This document shows, in pieces, positions 42,347 to 52,453 of a DNA stretch of 64,000 nt; position 1 is the first letter of the stretch; each line of letters begins with the position of its first letter. Source of the stretch: Curvularia sp. ZM96 (lineage: Eukaryota; Ascomycota; Dothideomycetes; Pleosporales; Pleosporaceae); NCBI GenBank assembly GCA_022457065.1, contig JAJGBQ010000007.1:1240001-1304000 (forward strand), in the 5' to 3' direction. The position numbers and the translations under genes were made by a program. Under the pieces are notes generated by a model that was given only the letters and a program-made list of their open reading frames with translations, had not been told where the DNA came from and did not search any database.

Positions 42347-43965
42347 ATGGCCGCCAACGACAAGAAGCTTACTCATATCACGATTGAAAGACGAAGTTCC
42401 AAAGATTCTCTCGACGTTAGGACGCCACGCGCAGCACGCTTCGCAGAAGCAACTTCAGTTCACTCGCCTATTGACCCTCCCCGGTCACCAGTCGAGTACC
42501 CAACAAACCACTACAAGCCTCAACCCCAGATCGCAGACACAGGCTTCGGCTACATGCAATCAGTCGAGATGGAGGAAACCGACCGAAGATATCTTCCTCC
42601 ACCCACGCCAAAGACGCCACTCAAGAGCGCCTTGAAGTCGCCCGGTGCTCCTCCACGAACCCCAGGTGGCGCCATGTCCATCATGAGCCCTACCTTTAGG
42701 GAGGAGCAGCAGCTCGAGAAGCGCGAGGCCATGACCGAGAAAGAGCAAGCAAAGGATCTGGTATGTTGTCCAAGTCGCTACCTTCACCACGTGCAGTCAC
42801 TAACACTAGCCAGAAAATCAAAGTACGCGTCAGGTTAGCAAAGATCTTCCTCCGAGGTGTCAACTTTGCCTGCTCTCTCATTGTTCTCTCCATGATTGCA
42901 ACCGCATTTGCCATCTTCAACGCTACCAAGACCCTTGCACCCCGCAACGGTCTTCCTCCATGGGCTGAAAACACCAAAATCTGGCCCCAAGTTCTCCTGC
43001 TCACCATCGCTTGCATTTCTCTGGTCATGTCTATTGTTGTCATTATCGCCTACTGGAGAGGAGGTCACCATCGAGCCGAAAAGGTGGCTGCTTACTACAC
43101 CGTCTTCGCTGTCGCATTCTTCATCTTCAGCATCGTCATGTGGGCTATAGGAGCAGCTGCTTTCAATCAAAGCAAAGCACAGGGCAACGGCAAGGATATG
43201 TGGGGTTGGTCTTGCGTTGACAACCGACGACGACATCTCTTTGAGGATGACATTGCCTATGCCCTCGTCTGCCGTCTTCAAGTAAGTGTTTCCTGGCCCA
43301 TCCTGCGAGTATCGACTCTAACAATGTACTAGAACTGGGCACTTGTCTGCTGCATCATTGAAGTCGTTATCGAGGTCCTTGTCATTGCCATCTACGGAAT
43401 TGTCTTCTACCGCTTCTGGTCCAAGCGCAAGCTCCGCAAGTCCATGGCCATGCGCGACCGCGCTCGATCTGATCTCTACCTTGCTCAGCTGCGCTCGCAA
43501 TCCGCTCCCAACACTCCTGGTTTCGGTCCTATGTCTCCTCGCTCTGGCGGCTGGCGCCCACCACCAGGCCATCCCATGTACGTCGACCCGCACTCTGCGG
43601 CTGAAAACGGCGAGAACGACAAGGTCCAGTACGCGTACGCACGTGAGATTGCCCAACCACAGCCTTTCACTCTTCAGGCGCCGCCTATCAAGGTCACTGG
43701 TGCGACACCCAAGGTCGAGCAAGATGGCTTTGAATCGGCACCCCCTCGGGCAAATACCGTTTCGCCACCCCTTCCATCGCCAGCATTCCAAGAAAGAATG
43801 AACGACCACGTTGGTGCTGCACCAGGCGAACAGCAATACGCCGCTGTGCCCATTCCTGGTGCATACACCCCGCTAGCATCACCCTCGTACCCACCACCAC
43901 AACAGCAGCAGCAGCAAGCGCCTGCTGGCTTTGACTTTGGCCCAACAGTCACTGGCCGCCAATAA
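42347..43965 (+). CDS. unrecognised four-helix integral membrane protein
   Basis: Exons 42347-42760, 42814-43281 and 43333-43965 encode 504 residues. A polar, Pro/Ser-rich N-terminus (about 1-138) is followed by four membrane helices: NFACSLIVLSMIATAFAIF, PQVLLLTIACISLVMSIVVI, YTVFAVAFFIFSIVMWAIG and VCCIIEVVIEVLVIAIYGIV. A long cytosolic C-tail is rich in Pro and Gln. Four helices with a Trp/Cys-containing loop before the last (DMWGWSCVDN) resemble MARVEL-like or SUR7-like fungal plasma-membrane proteins, but I cannot assign a family. The intron junctions (DL|KIKVRVRLAK and CRLQ|NWALVCC) keep the frame and rebuild helix 4. The C-tail contains a CAG/CAA-coded Gln run that may vary in length. 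Confidence 0.82.
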
Positions 43966-45408
43966 GCAAATTGTTGTGAGCTTTGTGATTTAGCGCGCAT
44001 CATCGTTTTCTCTTCATTTCTTTCTCCTCTGGATATCTGCAAATTGGGCCATATACCGCATGGAGTGGCGCATGGTTTGGGCGATGTTCTGGAAACATGT
44101 ATTTTTTCCACTATACGGGCAGCCGGCTTGGAGCCGTGGCTCGTTTTTCTTTCCTTTGTTGGTCTCACTATCGCTAAACGTCGATATGGTGTCTTTTTTT
44201 TCTACGGGATGGAAATTGCGGGTTTTTATCGCTTGATACCTTGTTTTGAGCAAAACTGAACTCCTACTTATTACTACCGCACTTTCTCTCGCTCGTTGCA
44301 TAGTTTGCTTTCTTGACGAGATGGATGAATACACGGATATGATTACAATCTCTGAAATTCTCACCTCGTAGAGAAATGGAAATTGAAAAAACTTCTTTCT
44401 CTAAACTTGGAACGACTGTCTTGACTATTTTTGCATACTAACTACCACAAATGCAAACCACGTCGCCATCATCATACCACCCAGCGCGCCACCTAGGTCC
44501 TCACAGCCCCAAGTATATTACGCGTCCTAACGAGTCAAGCCAGCACGTTGTCTCAGACCCACATTTAACTTGGAATGGCGCCACCACGTGCAGCGTCTCG
44601 CCAGGCGTAGCGCCACAGCAACTCGTCACTTTGACAACTCCCGTTTACGGTTTTGCTTGACGTCCTGACGTACATGTCATGGGCCGCAGAAAAGGTCTAT
44701 TCATAACTATGCACCTGTTTGAAGGGTGAGACCTTTTTCTTAGTCGCTGTAAAAAAGTGAGTAGCCGCCGTGCGTGTGATGGGAGATGTGATGGCAGCTA
44801 GGCGCGCGGAATCCCGAGGCCTTTGGTTTTACTATGGTATCCCTTGTGTGGATCATGTGTTAGATGTAAGAAGTTTATTGAGTGAGCTCGAGGTGTGTGT
44901 TTGTGCATGTGCTTCTCCTATATTATAACCCCCAAGGGAGGTGAATCATTATCTTAGCAAAAAAATGAAATAAAAAAGGCCACGGCGAAAGTGACTGAGC
45001 AAAAAAAAGGTGTATGGTACAAAGTACCTTAGATGAGTAAGAACAAGTCGAACTCAGTTATGATACTGCTGGTTAAGGCTTATTTTAGGTTTAATATATG
45101 GTACAGAGTACCTTAGGTAAGTAAGAACAAACTCCTTTCCGGAGTGTGTTTCGAACTCAGTTATAATACTGCTGTGAGGCTTAAAGGATTAAGAATGCTA
45201 TCTGCCCGAAGGTCTAGTGAATGTTATTACAAGAGATGTTGTGATAAGAATATTTGAAGGAATCCAGGATTTTGAAATATATAAAGGCATGTAATTAGCG
45301 AGTTCATAATCCGTTGATGATAGTCGTCTTCACTTGGAACCAGTCACTATAGCTCTCGAGCCCGTTTCCCGCGTTTTGACCGCTTGCTGCGTCATGTTAG
45401 TGTGGGCA
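43966..45408. other. intergenic region, start of the AT-rich accessory island
   Basis: No gene seen. From about 44.9 kb the sequence becomes AT-rich with A-runs and contains the diverged repeat pair listed separately. Confidence 0.5.
45010..45184. repeat. tandem pair of diverged repeats
   Basis: Copy A (about 45,010-45,079) and copy B (about 45,096-45,184) share, in order, TATGGTACA.AGTACCTTAG, GTAAGAACAA, CGAACTCAGTTAT.ATACTG and GGCTTA. Copy B has about 20 extra bases (ACTCCTTTCCGGAGTGTGTT, itself containing a short inverted repeat). Differences are mostly transitions. This may be the remnant of a transposable element or a duplicated target, but no family can be named. Confidence 0.6.
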
Positions 45409-46254
45409 TTAGTGAGAGTGAGAGTGAAAGTGAGACTTCCGTTTCCAGCCACCAAACGGAACATCTTTTCCCAAAGGCATCAAAAAGATGCCTATTGATC
45501 CCACTTCGAGCCTGTTTGCGAGCCGAAGCGCAGTCCCTATATCTTTGATGCACGCGAAGGCTCCAAGACCATACTCCGTATCATTGGCAAGCTCAATGAC
45601 CTTCTCAATGTCATTGAAAACGCACATAACAAGCACCGGCCCAAACGCCTCCTTTCGCAGAACCTCGTCCAATATCGACTCATGTACGTATGCACGGGTA
45701 GGAAAAATATAACCTTGGCCATTCAACCACAAGAGACAGGTACACACCTCCGCAGCCTTATCCAGATCGGCGTCCGGAAACACAATAACTGGACTTTTGC
45801 TACCTAGTTCAAGCGTGACGCTTTTCAGATTAGATTTTGCAACGGCGATCTAATCTTGCTTCCCAACAGCCATGCTGCCGGTGAAGCTGATCTTGCGGAT
45901 CTTCATATGCGATGACAAGGTGTGGCCGGATTCGACGTCGCCAGTGATGCAGTTAACAACGCCAGAGAGGATCTTAGCTTCAGTAGCTGGCTCCGCGAGG
46001 CGAAGGGAACTGAAGGGGTTGGTATCGCTTGCTTTCAGGATGATGATATTTCTGGCTTCAATCAACACTGGCATACGTCTGGATGGGCGTGTCTTCAGCG
46101 TTACTGGAGGTGAATCTGGGTCAAGTATGGAGTACGATATCAATGGTGTTCTCCCAAGTACGTCTACGAAAGATGCATTTCCTTTTGAGTCCGAAGTGCT
46201 CATTTGTAACTCTCTTCTCACATTAGGGCAAGCAAAGACGCCAATGTTGAACAA
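45409..46254 (-). pseudogene. aldehyde dehydrogenase pseudogene
   Basis: On the minus strand one frame runs from about 46254 to 45409, interrupted only by TAG at 45850-45852. Family blocks are plain: NIIILKASDTNPFSSLRLAE, VVNCITGDVESG, IRKISFTGSMAVGKQ, then after the stop AKSNLKSVTLELGSKSP, FPDADLDKAAE, EAFGPVLVMCVFNDIE, ELANDTEYGLGAFACIKDIG and VPFGGWK. The catalytic Cys block is altered (LNGQGYIFPTR where GQxC is expected). The roughly 90 residues between the HES.LDEVL block and EAFGPV are missing. The 5' end (substrate-domain start) and the 3' end are also unlike the family; the 3' end runs into a GAGAGT simple repeat. It cannot encode an active enzyme. Confidence 0.85.
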
Positions 46255-46957
46255 TTTTTCGAAGGAGCTGATGAGGAAGAAATGAAATAGACGCTATAGA
46301 GCAGCATGGTCTTCCACAAGCTATAGAGGCTTCAGATGTTGCACGAAGTGTTGTTTGGCTACTGAGCGAGAACTCTTCCAATGTGTACAGTGTTGGCCTT
46401 ACAGTGGGAGCGGGCGCCCTGTAGCCTCACTCCATAATGCCATGAAATCGAGGTCCCTTGTTTAAGTCTGTGCCGAAATTGCGAAGGCTGTGCATATTTA
46501 ATCAATTTAAGTTCGTCAAAATCATACTGTTGATCTCTTTGCCATTAACATGCTGAACAGTTATGTATTTGGATGTTTTTGAACCAGGCTGTTTTAGTGG
46601 GGCAGTTGCACCACGAGGCTCTCATGGAACCGGTAAAGCCAGAAAATAGTGGCCTTGATAGCGGTTTAAAGTCACTCTACGCTCCTACTTTCCTGCATAG
46701 CTGAAAACCCCAACTTGTTCTGTTACTATAAGTAGAATTTCATTTTTGTATTCCACTTAGGCGATAGGCTGCTGTTTTAATTTTCCGGGTTCACCGATTG
46801 TACAAGAGAGGTACCCCTCACCTGCCTGCCGCTACATTAGCCGACAAGATCTCCTCGCTTGCGATATCTCGTGGCGAGAAGAGCGACGGTCCGAATAGTC
46901 ATATTAGCGTACAAGCCTACTATTACAAACATCCAGTAGCTGGTCTGTTCGTTCGCG
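46255..46957. other. AT-rich intergenic region upstream of the HeLo-domain gene
   Basis: No supported gene. It may include the eroded 5' end of the aldehyde dehydrogenase pseudogene and the promoter of the HeLo gene. Confidence 0.5.
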
Positions 46958-48902
46958 ATGGTAGACCCGTTGTCCGTTCTTGGTGCTGCGGTTGGGGTGA
47001 CGTCTTTGATTATCCAACTCGCGGATGAGTGTGTGAAAGGTGTCAATATCTCCAAGCATGTAAAGCTTTAGCTAATTCGTTGTAGGCTACAAAATCTATA
47101 GCGAAGCAGCAAATTTACCACAAAGTCACCATTACCTGCTTGTGCGCCTTCACATCGAGCAACAGCGCTTCCTTAACTTTGCGCTTGAAGCTGGCGTCTT
47201 GAACAAAGATGGTATTATTTGCAGCACCCTTCAGGTCAACCGTTCCTTGCTGTTGGCTATCCTTGCTGAAATCAAGGCTTTGTTCGAGAACTTTGCGGCA
47301 GCCAACGGCAAATATGAGAATATTGTAGCGAAGAGTGACATCGATTGGGACGACCATTCGGAGCCAGACGATAGCCTTATGAGCCTCCTATGTATAACGG
47401 CGAGCGACAATGTTGAGTCGAAGACAGCGAAACCTGCAAGCAGGAAGACAAAGGCAACTCGTCGTGTTCGTGGACTTGGGAAAAACATCGCGGAAACAGC
47501 TAAGAATTTGCGGACTATCGTGGTAGAGCCTAAACGCCTCGTCTGGGCAGCTTTGGATAAGGGTTCCTTTGAAACGTTTATCTCCAAAATTGGAAACCTG
47601 AATTCGTTTCTTGTCACATTGCTAGACAGCTCGCAACTCCGCAGGTTGCGTGATTCAATGAATACGACCTACCTTGAGATCTTGCAGCTTCGCAACGACG
47701 TTGTTGATCTTACAGCTCTTGTCAAGGCGCTGTCTCCAGCAGCAGAACGACAGCTTCCGGGAGCTGACCAAACGAGCGATGCGTTGTCTCAAGCAGTCGC
47801 AGAGGAGCAAGCAGCACAGGAAAAGAAGAAAAACTACCTCAGATGCCTGGCCGAAGTAAAAATTCAGCTCACCGAGATCAACACTTTGGACCATACAGCA
47901 ACTGCGCGAGACTTGAGCAAGTTCGTCGATGTGCAACTTCCACTAACCGACTTCGAGTTCCAGGAAGGGATCGGTGAGCCCAAGAACCTACAGCAACGGA
48001 CACAGACCACTTATCATGGTAGAACCGTTTGGATAGAATGGAAGGACATTCCAGTTGGCAGTGCGCTTTGCCCTGATGAAGTGCAGACCCAGCATCGGAT
48101 GGGTCTCCTGACGAATCTCCTGCGCTCCGTTAAGCCTGATGGCTTTAGGGCAGCACCATGCCTCGGGTATATCAAGATCACAGACGCAGATAATGTGGTT
48201 CATTTTGGTATTGTGTTTGAAGGGCCGTCAGCTGCCGAGTTCAAGCTTACCAATCTTCGAGAGCTGCTAAAACAACCCCGGAGACCATCCCTCAGCACGC
48301 GTATGGCGCTTTGTGCAGCACTTGCTCGCTGCCTACACAGCCTTCATGCGGTGAACTGGTTGCACAAGGCCCTGCGAGCAGATAACATTCTCTTCTTTTC
48401 CTCGTCCGAATCTCCGAATCTCGATGCACCATACGTCTCTGGGTTTGAGCTTTCCCGTCCAAGCATTATGGACCAATGGTCCGAGAAACCAGACTCTGAA
48501 CCTGCTAAAGACATGTACCGTCACCCAAACGCGCAGTCCAACCAGACAGATGGTAGCTATCGTGAATCGTACGATATGTACAGCCTAGGTGTCGTGATGA
48601 CCGAGATTGCGCTCTGGAAGCCTATTGAGGAGATAATAGGACTGGAGAATCATTTGAAAGCTAAGCCTTCGACGCTTCGAGAAATACAGCCCAAACTTTT
48701 GAAGAAATCACCGAAGGGGAGTGCTGGGTCTTGTTTGCAGCAGATTGCCTCTGCATGCGGTGATTCGCTATGTAGCATCGTTGAGTGTTACCTGGATCAG
48801 GATACTGAATTCAAACCCGAATCGGATACTCCGTTGAAGCGACCAAAGGCTACTGAGCTGGATCTGGTCGAGAAGTTGGAACATATAGCTGAGGCAATAT
48901 GA
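46958..48902 (+). CDS. HeLo-domain protein with C-terminal pseudokinase
   Basis: Exons 46958-47039 and 47086-48902 (intron 46 nt, GTGTCA...TTGTAG) encode 632 residues. The first exon supplies the HeLo N-terminus, MVDPLSVLGAAVGVTSLIIQ, and the junction gives KGYKIYSEAANLPQSHHYLL, followed by RLHIEQQRFLNFALEAGVL. This is the HeLo (HET-s/LopB) pattern, a helical bundle that in HET-s disrupts membranes when activated. Predicted helices continue to about 250. A kinase-like domain (about 300-632) follows, but key residues are gone: the HRDxKxxN loop reads HKALRADN (H454; catalytic Asp lost) and the DFG position reads SGF (479-481). It therefore looks like a pseudokinase. Such proteins are often annotated 'prion-inhibition and propagation'. 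Next downstream on the same strand is a TPR-kinase gene. Confidence 0.88.
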
Positions 48903-49522
48903 TTATCGCGTCGACGTTTCTGGACACTAGTACAGTCGTTACCATAGATGTTGTACAGCATATTGTTAGAACCGCCTGCATTTATTCAACATCGATCTTT
49001 CTTAGCAAGAATCTACAGGGCTGTACCTTGCTAGTGGGATTATAATTGGTTTGCACTAGTCCATATCTAGCATATAGTCTACACTGGCCTTCAATAGTAC
49101 TCGCTATGTAGTTCTGTAACCAGTTTTTCGTTGTATTCAAATGATGAGTTGACGCAAATGAGGCTACCAATTATATCCGCGGAGGTCCTTCGGCAATGAA
49201 GCCTCGCTACAAGCCAAGATAATGTCACCTGCGAGGCCGCCAGCACAGCCCACTTGCTGAGCTGAAGTTTGGGGGCGGAGACGTTCTGCATAGAGATACA
49301 CCACACGCACTTGCCAGCCCAAACAACACCACATTCATTGCTGCCAACACAACCAAGACTACAACCAGCAGCAAAGCTTCGTGCGAAACCATCGTTACCT
49401 TCATGTCTTCATGCCCTTCTACTAGGTTACGTCTGTTCCTGCGACCGTCGCTATCCTCAGGGCCGATGATACATGCCTAGATCTACCGATGACCAGCCAG
49501 TGTCTTCTTACGACCGACACTA
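48903..49522. other. intergenic region between the HeLo-pseudokinase and TPR-kinase genes
   Basis: 620 bases, no gene. Both flanking genes read to the right, so this holds the terminator of the first and the promoter and CA-rich leader of the second. Confidence 0.6.
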
Positions 49523-51853
49523 ATGATGCCCTCGAACTATCAGCAGCAATCGCGTCCCAAGGAACTTTTTGCAGCAATAGACGATCATTATAGGAACAAG
49601 TCTGATGAGGCAGAGCAGCCGGAAGACAACCGACGCGTAGCCCACGCTGATACAAGTTCGCTCAAGGACACATCAAGACGCAGGTCCTATCAAGACGAAA
49701 GTGATACCGAGACAGAGCAGCTAGAAAGGGACCGACGTGCAGAATACTCTAAAAGAATCGTAAACGAGTCGCGACGAATACGCGGGCTCTATCACGACGG
49801 GAATGGTGACCTGAAACGGGGTCTACGCCCGGACCACTCCGATTCAAGTTCAACCAAGCACACACTAGGACATACGCTTTATAAGCATAAAAAGTACGCC
49901 AAGGCAGAGAAACTTTTACGAGAATCGGCTGAGGAGAGGGAAAAGGTGCTAGGTGAAAATCACAAGGACACACTTAAGAGTAAGCAGTTGCTAGCAAGAA
50001 CGCTTTATCAACAGGAAAGATATGGAGAATCAGAGCAGCTATCGCGAGAGGTGCTTCTGCTGAGAAAGAGAGAGTTTGGTGTGGATAATGGGAGCACACT
50101 TGAGAGTAGTTTCTGTTTAGCAAGAGCGCTTTATAAACAGAAGAAGTATTCTGAGGCAAAGACGCTATTACAACAGCTACTGGAGCAGGAACAATCAAAG
50201 TACGGCATGGATCATCACAACACCAAGGACGTCCAATCGCTTTTGCGCAGGACGACTGCCGCCATGGAGCCAGCTATCCCAGCATACGTATTCGCAAGGG
50301 AAGAGTCTCTCCACAATGAAGTTCCTGCCATAGAGCCAGCTATTCTGAAAGAAGCATCCGCAAGTAAAAGGGTTTCCTTCGAAGTAGTTCCTGCGAAGGA
50401 GCCAGCCATGACAACAGAAACTCTTACAAGTATAAGGACCTCCCCTCATGTCATCCTTGCGAAGGAGCCAGCTGTCTCAGCAGACGCAATTGAAAGTAAA
50501 GAGGTTTTCCAAGAGGCGATTCCTACGAAGGCGCAGGTTGCCTCGAAAAGCAGCCTCGAAGATACCGTACAATCCCGGTTGAGTGATTTCTTCGCTGATA
50601 ATCATCAGAGACAGAAGGCGTACACTGACTCTGAGATTCAACGGATCTCGACACTCTTAAGTCAGTTCAATCTGCAATGGAGCAAAGTTCCGAGGACATA
50701 CATAGTACTTCGCACTATCGGCTGCTTAGAACTTCTAAATACTTTTATCGACCTAGGCTACTGTGATCACTGGTTTCCAATCACTGAGAGGAGCCTCCCG
50801 CCAAGCCTTCGACCCAGCAAACGTTCACAGTTTGTTGCAGCTCAGAACTTGATCATGACCAAGTCTATAGACCTCGAAAAGGGACAGCATTGCTTTTTCC
50901 GGAAAGATGAGCGTCTTCCTCTTGAGATGAAAGAGATACTCGGCTCCGGGGCATACGGACAGGTTAATCGGGTCCGTAGCTCAATCAGCTTCCAAGAGTA
51001 TGCTCTCAAACGAGTACCGCGCAGCACCGTGTTTGGTGGAAGAGGAACAGAATTCGTCAAACAGTTTATCGCTGAGATCCAGGTCCTCAAGCGGATAAAA
51101 CACGATCACGTGGTGGAATTCATTGGGAGCTACACTGATCCAAAGCACATGGGCCTCCTCGTATTGCCCGTTGCTGACATGGACCTATCTACCTACCTCG
51201 AACGTGCCGACAAAGCTAAACACCGAGAATTGCGTACATTTTTCGGCTGTCTAGCGCGAGCGCTTGAGTTCTTACACGAGCAAAAGATCCGGCACAAAGA
51301 CATCAAACCCAGCAATATCTTGGTGCACGGCGGAAAAGTTTTGTACACGGATTTTGGGCTAGCACTTGACTTTGCGGATAAAGATGGTAGCACAACAGGG
51401 AGCATGGTAAACGGAAGGACAGCAAAGTATTGTGCACCTGAGGTGGCTGATTGTGAATCGCGGAATACTTCTTCCGACATCTGGAGCCTAGGAGTTGTCT
51501 TTCTAGAGATGACGGCAGTTCTCAAGGGGAAAACGGTTGGATACGTCTATGAATTTCTCAAAGCGCATGGAACAGGTCAAGCATATGTACGTACGAACCC
51601 TACCGGTACTTCCACTCTTATTACAGAGCTTAAAGCTACAGGTAGTCCTGTAGATAATGTAGCGCTTGGATGGGTTCAGGACATGATCATGTTGGATCAG
51701 AGGCTGCGGCCTACAGCTGCATCGCTGATAGATTCCATCATTGATGTGCACCAGAATGGGGATGGGAAAGAAGCATTTTGTGGAATATGCTGTGTTTCGC
51801 ATGACGACCTTTGGAGCGATTTGGATGAGCTGGACATGATGGATACTAATTGA
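49523..51853 (+). CDS. TPR-repeat protein kinase
   Basis: A single exon of 776 residues. A polar, charged N-terminus (1-105) is followed by about three kinesin-light-chain-type TPRs of 42 residues (about 110-240; LGHTLYKHKKYAKAEKLL, LARTLYQQERYGESEQLS, LARALYKQKKYSEAKTLL). Next come four tandem 22-residue repeats with A.EPA at each start (247-334), and a Ser/Thr protein kinase domain (about 468-745). Catalytic residues are intact: glycine loop LGSGAYGQV (about 473), K496 in YALKRV, HKDIKPSN (H591, D593), DFG (610-612) and CAPEV. A C-terminal tail is acidic with a Cys cluster (CGICCV). The architecture fits fungal incompatibility or signalling proteins rather than a conserved housekeeping kinase. 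It lies just downstream of the HeLo-pseudokinase gene, and the two could act as sensor/kinase and effector. Confidence 0.88.
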   Translation: MMPSNYQQQSRPKELFAAIDDHYRNKSDEAEQPEDNRRVAHADTSSLKDTSRRRSYQDESDTETEQLERDRRAEYSKRIVNESRRIRGLYHDGNGDLKRGLRPDHSDSSSTKHTLGHTLYKHKKYAKAEKLLRESAEEREKVLGENHKDTLKSKQLLARTLYQQERYGESEQLSREVLLLRKREFGVDNGSTLESSFCLARALYKQKKYSEAKTLLQQLLEQEQSKYGMDHHNTKDVQSLLRRTTAAMEPAIPAYVFAREESLHNEVPAIEPAILKEASASKRVSFEVVPAKEPAMTTETLTSIRTSPHVILAKEPAVSADAIESKEVFQEAIPTKAQVASKSSLEDTVQSRLSDFFADNHQRQKAYTDSEIQRISTLLSQFNLQWSKVPRTYIVLRTIGCLELLNTFIDLGYCDHWFPITERSLPPSLRPSKRSQFVAAQNLIMTKSIDLEKGQHCFFRKDERLPLEMKEILGSGAYGQVNRVRSSISFQEYALKRVPRSTVFGGRGTEFVKQFIAEIQVLKRIKHDHVVEFIGSYTDPKHMGLLVLPVADMDLSTYLERADKAKHRELRTFFGCLARALEFLHEQKIRHKDIKPSNILVHGGKVLYTDFGLALDFADKDGSTTGSMVNGRTAKYCAPEVADCESRNTSSDIWSLGVVFLEMTAVLKGKTVGYVYEFLKAHGTGQAYVRTNPTGTSTLITELKATGSPVDNVALGWVQDMIMLDQRLRPTAASLIDSIIDVHQNGDGKEAFCGICCVSHDDLWSDLDELDMMDTN
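50261..50524 (+). repeat. four 66-bp tandem repeats inside the TPR-kinase gene
   Basis: Four consecutive 66-base units (50261, 50327, 50393, 50459), each encoding 22 residues that begin A-M/I/K-EPA and end in a hydrophobic pair. They have diverged in sequence but keep exact length. They lie in the linker between TPRs and kinase. Confidence 0.85.
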
Positions 51854-51952
51854 GTTTGCTATATGTTGGCATACATATTTTGTACGGCCAATAAGCTTTA
51901 CGTGAAGAGCCAGATTTCAACGAATGACAATGTGCATTGAGATCCGGTGCAC

Positions 51953-52262
51953 TCAGACATGCACAGCCAATACTTCATCGAGGAAATGCTGACTGGGCGT
52001 TAGCCCATCATACTTGTTGAGACTGGCTAAGTGTCGCATGCACTGCATGAATGATCCCAACTGGCGTCCTTGTTTGTTCGTCTTTGACGAATCTATCAGC
52101 ACTTTTCTCCAAGAACATTTGAAAAGGTCATAGCAAAAGCCTCGGAGGTCGTCAGTGCAAGATTAAGAAATACGCAAAGGTGTTGGTCCATTCTAGTCTT
52201 AGAGTTTGATATCAGCACCATAATCAAGAAGGATTTCTACGATTACAAGCCTTTGGATTATC
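51953..52262 (-). pseudogene. ankyrin-repeat pseudogene fragment
   Basis: The minus strand reads VEILLDYGADIKL, a typical ankyrin helix-turn, then continues in the same frame through three stop codons (52201-52199 TAA, 52195-52193 TAG, 52165-52163 TAA) around the diverged ankyrin start NGPTPL. After that it reads about 70 clean residues (including LFKCSWRKVLIDSSKTNKQG and MRHLASLNKYDGLTP) to a TGA at 51955-51953. The persistence of one frame on both sides of the stops shows recent loss of a real gene, not chance. The 5' part is not recognisable. Confidence 0.65.
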
Positions 52263-52453
52263 TCACAACTTAGCATACCAACGCTTGGATATAACAACTA
52301 GATTTGAGCGCACTGGAGATTACAGAAAGAAGAGAAGGAGAAAGGAGGGCCCTGCAAGACCTGAAAATGCGACCACGTTGTCACCATCTGGTTTTGTAAA
52401 ACAACATCAAGCATATACGTGTTGTCCTTCCCTATGTTTTAAGTTGGGTCAAA

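Noticed and set aside
46798..47028. 76-codon frame overlapping the HeLo first exon
   Set aside because: It is in a different frame from MVDPLSVLGAAVG, which matches the HeLo family.
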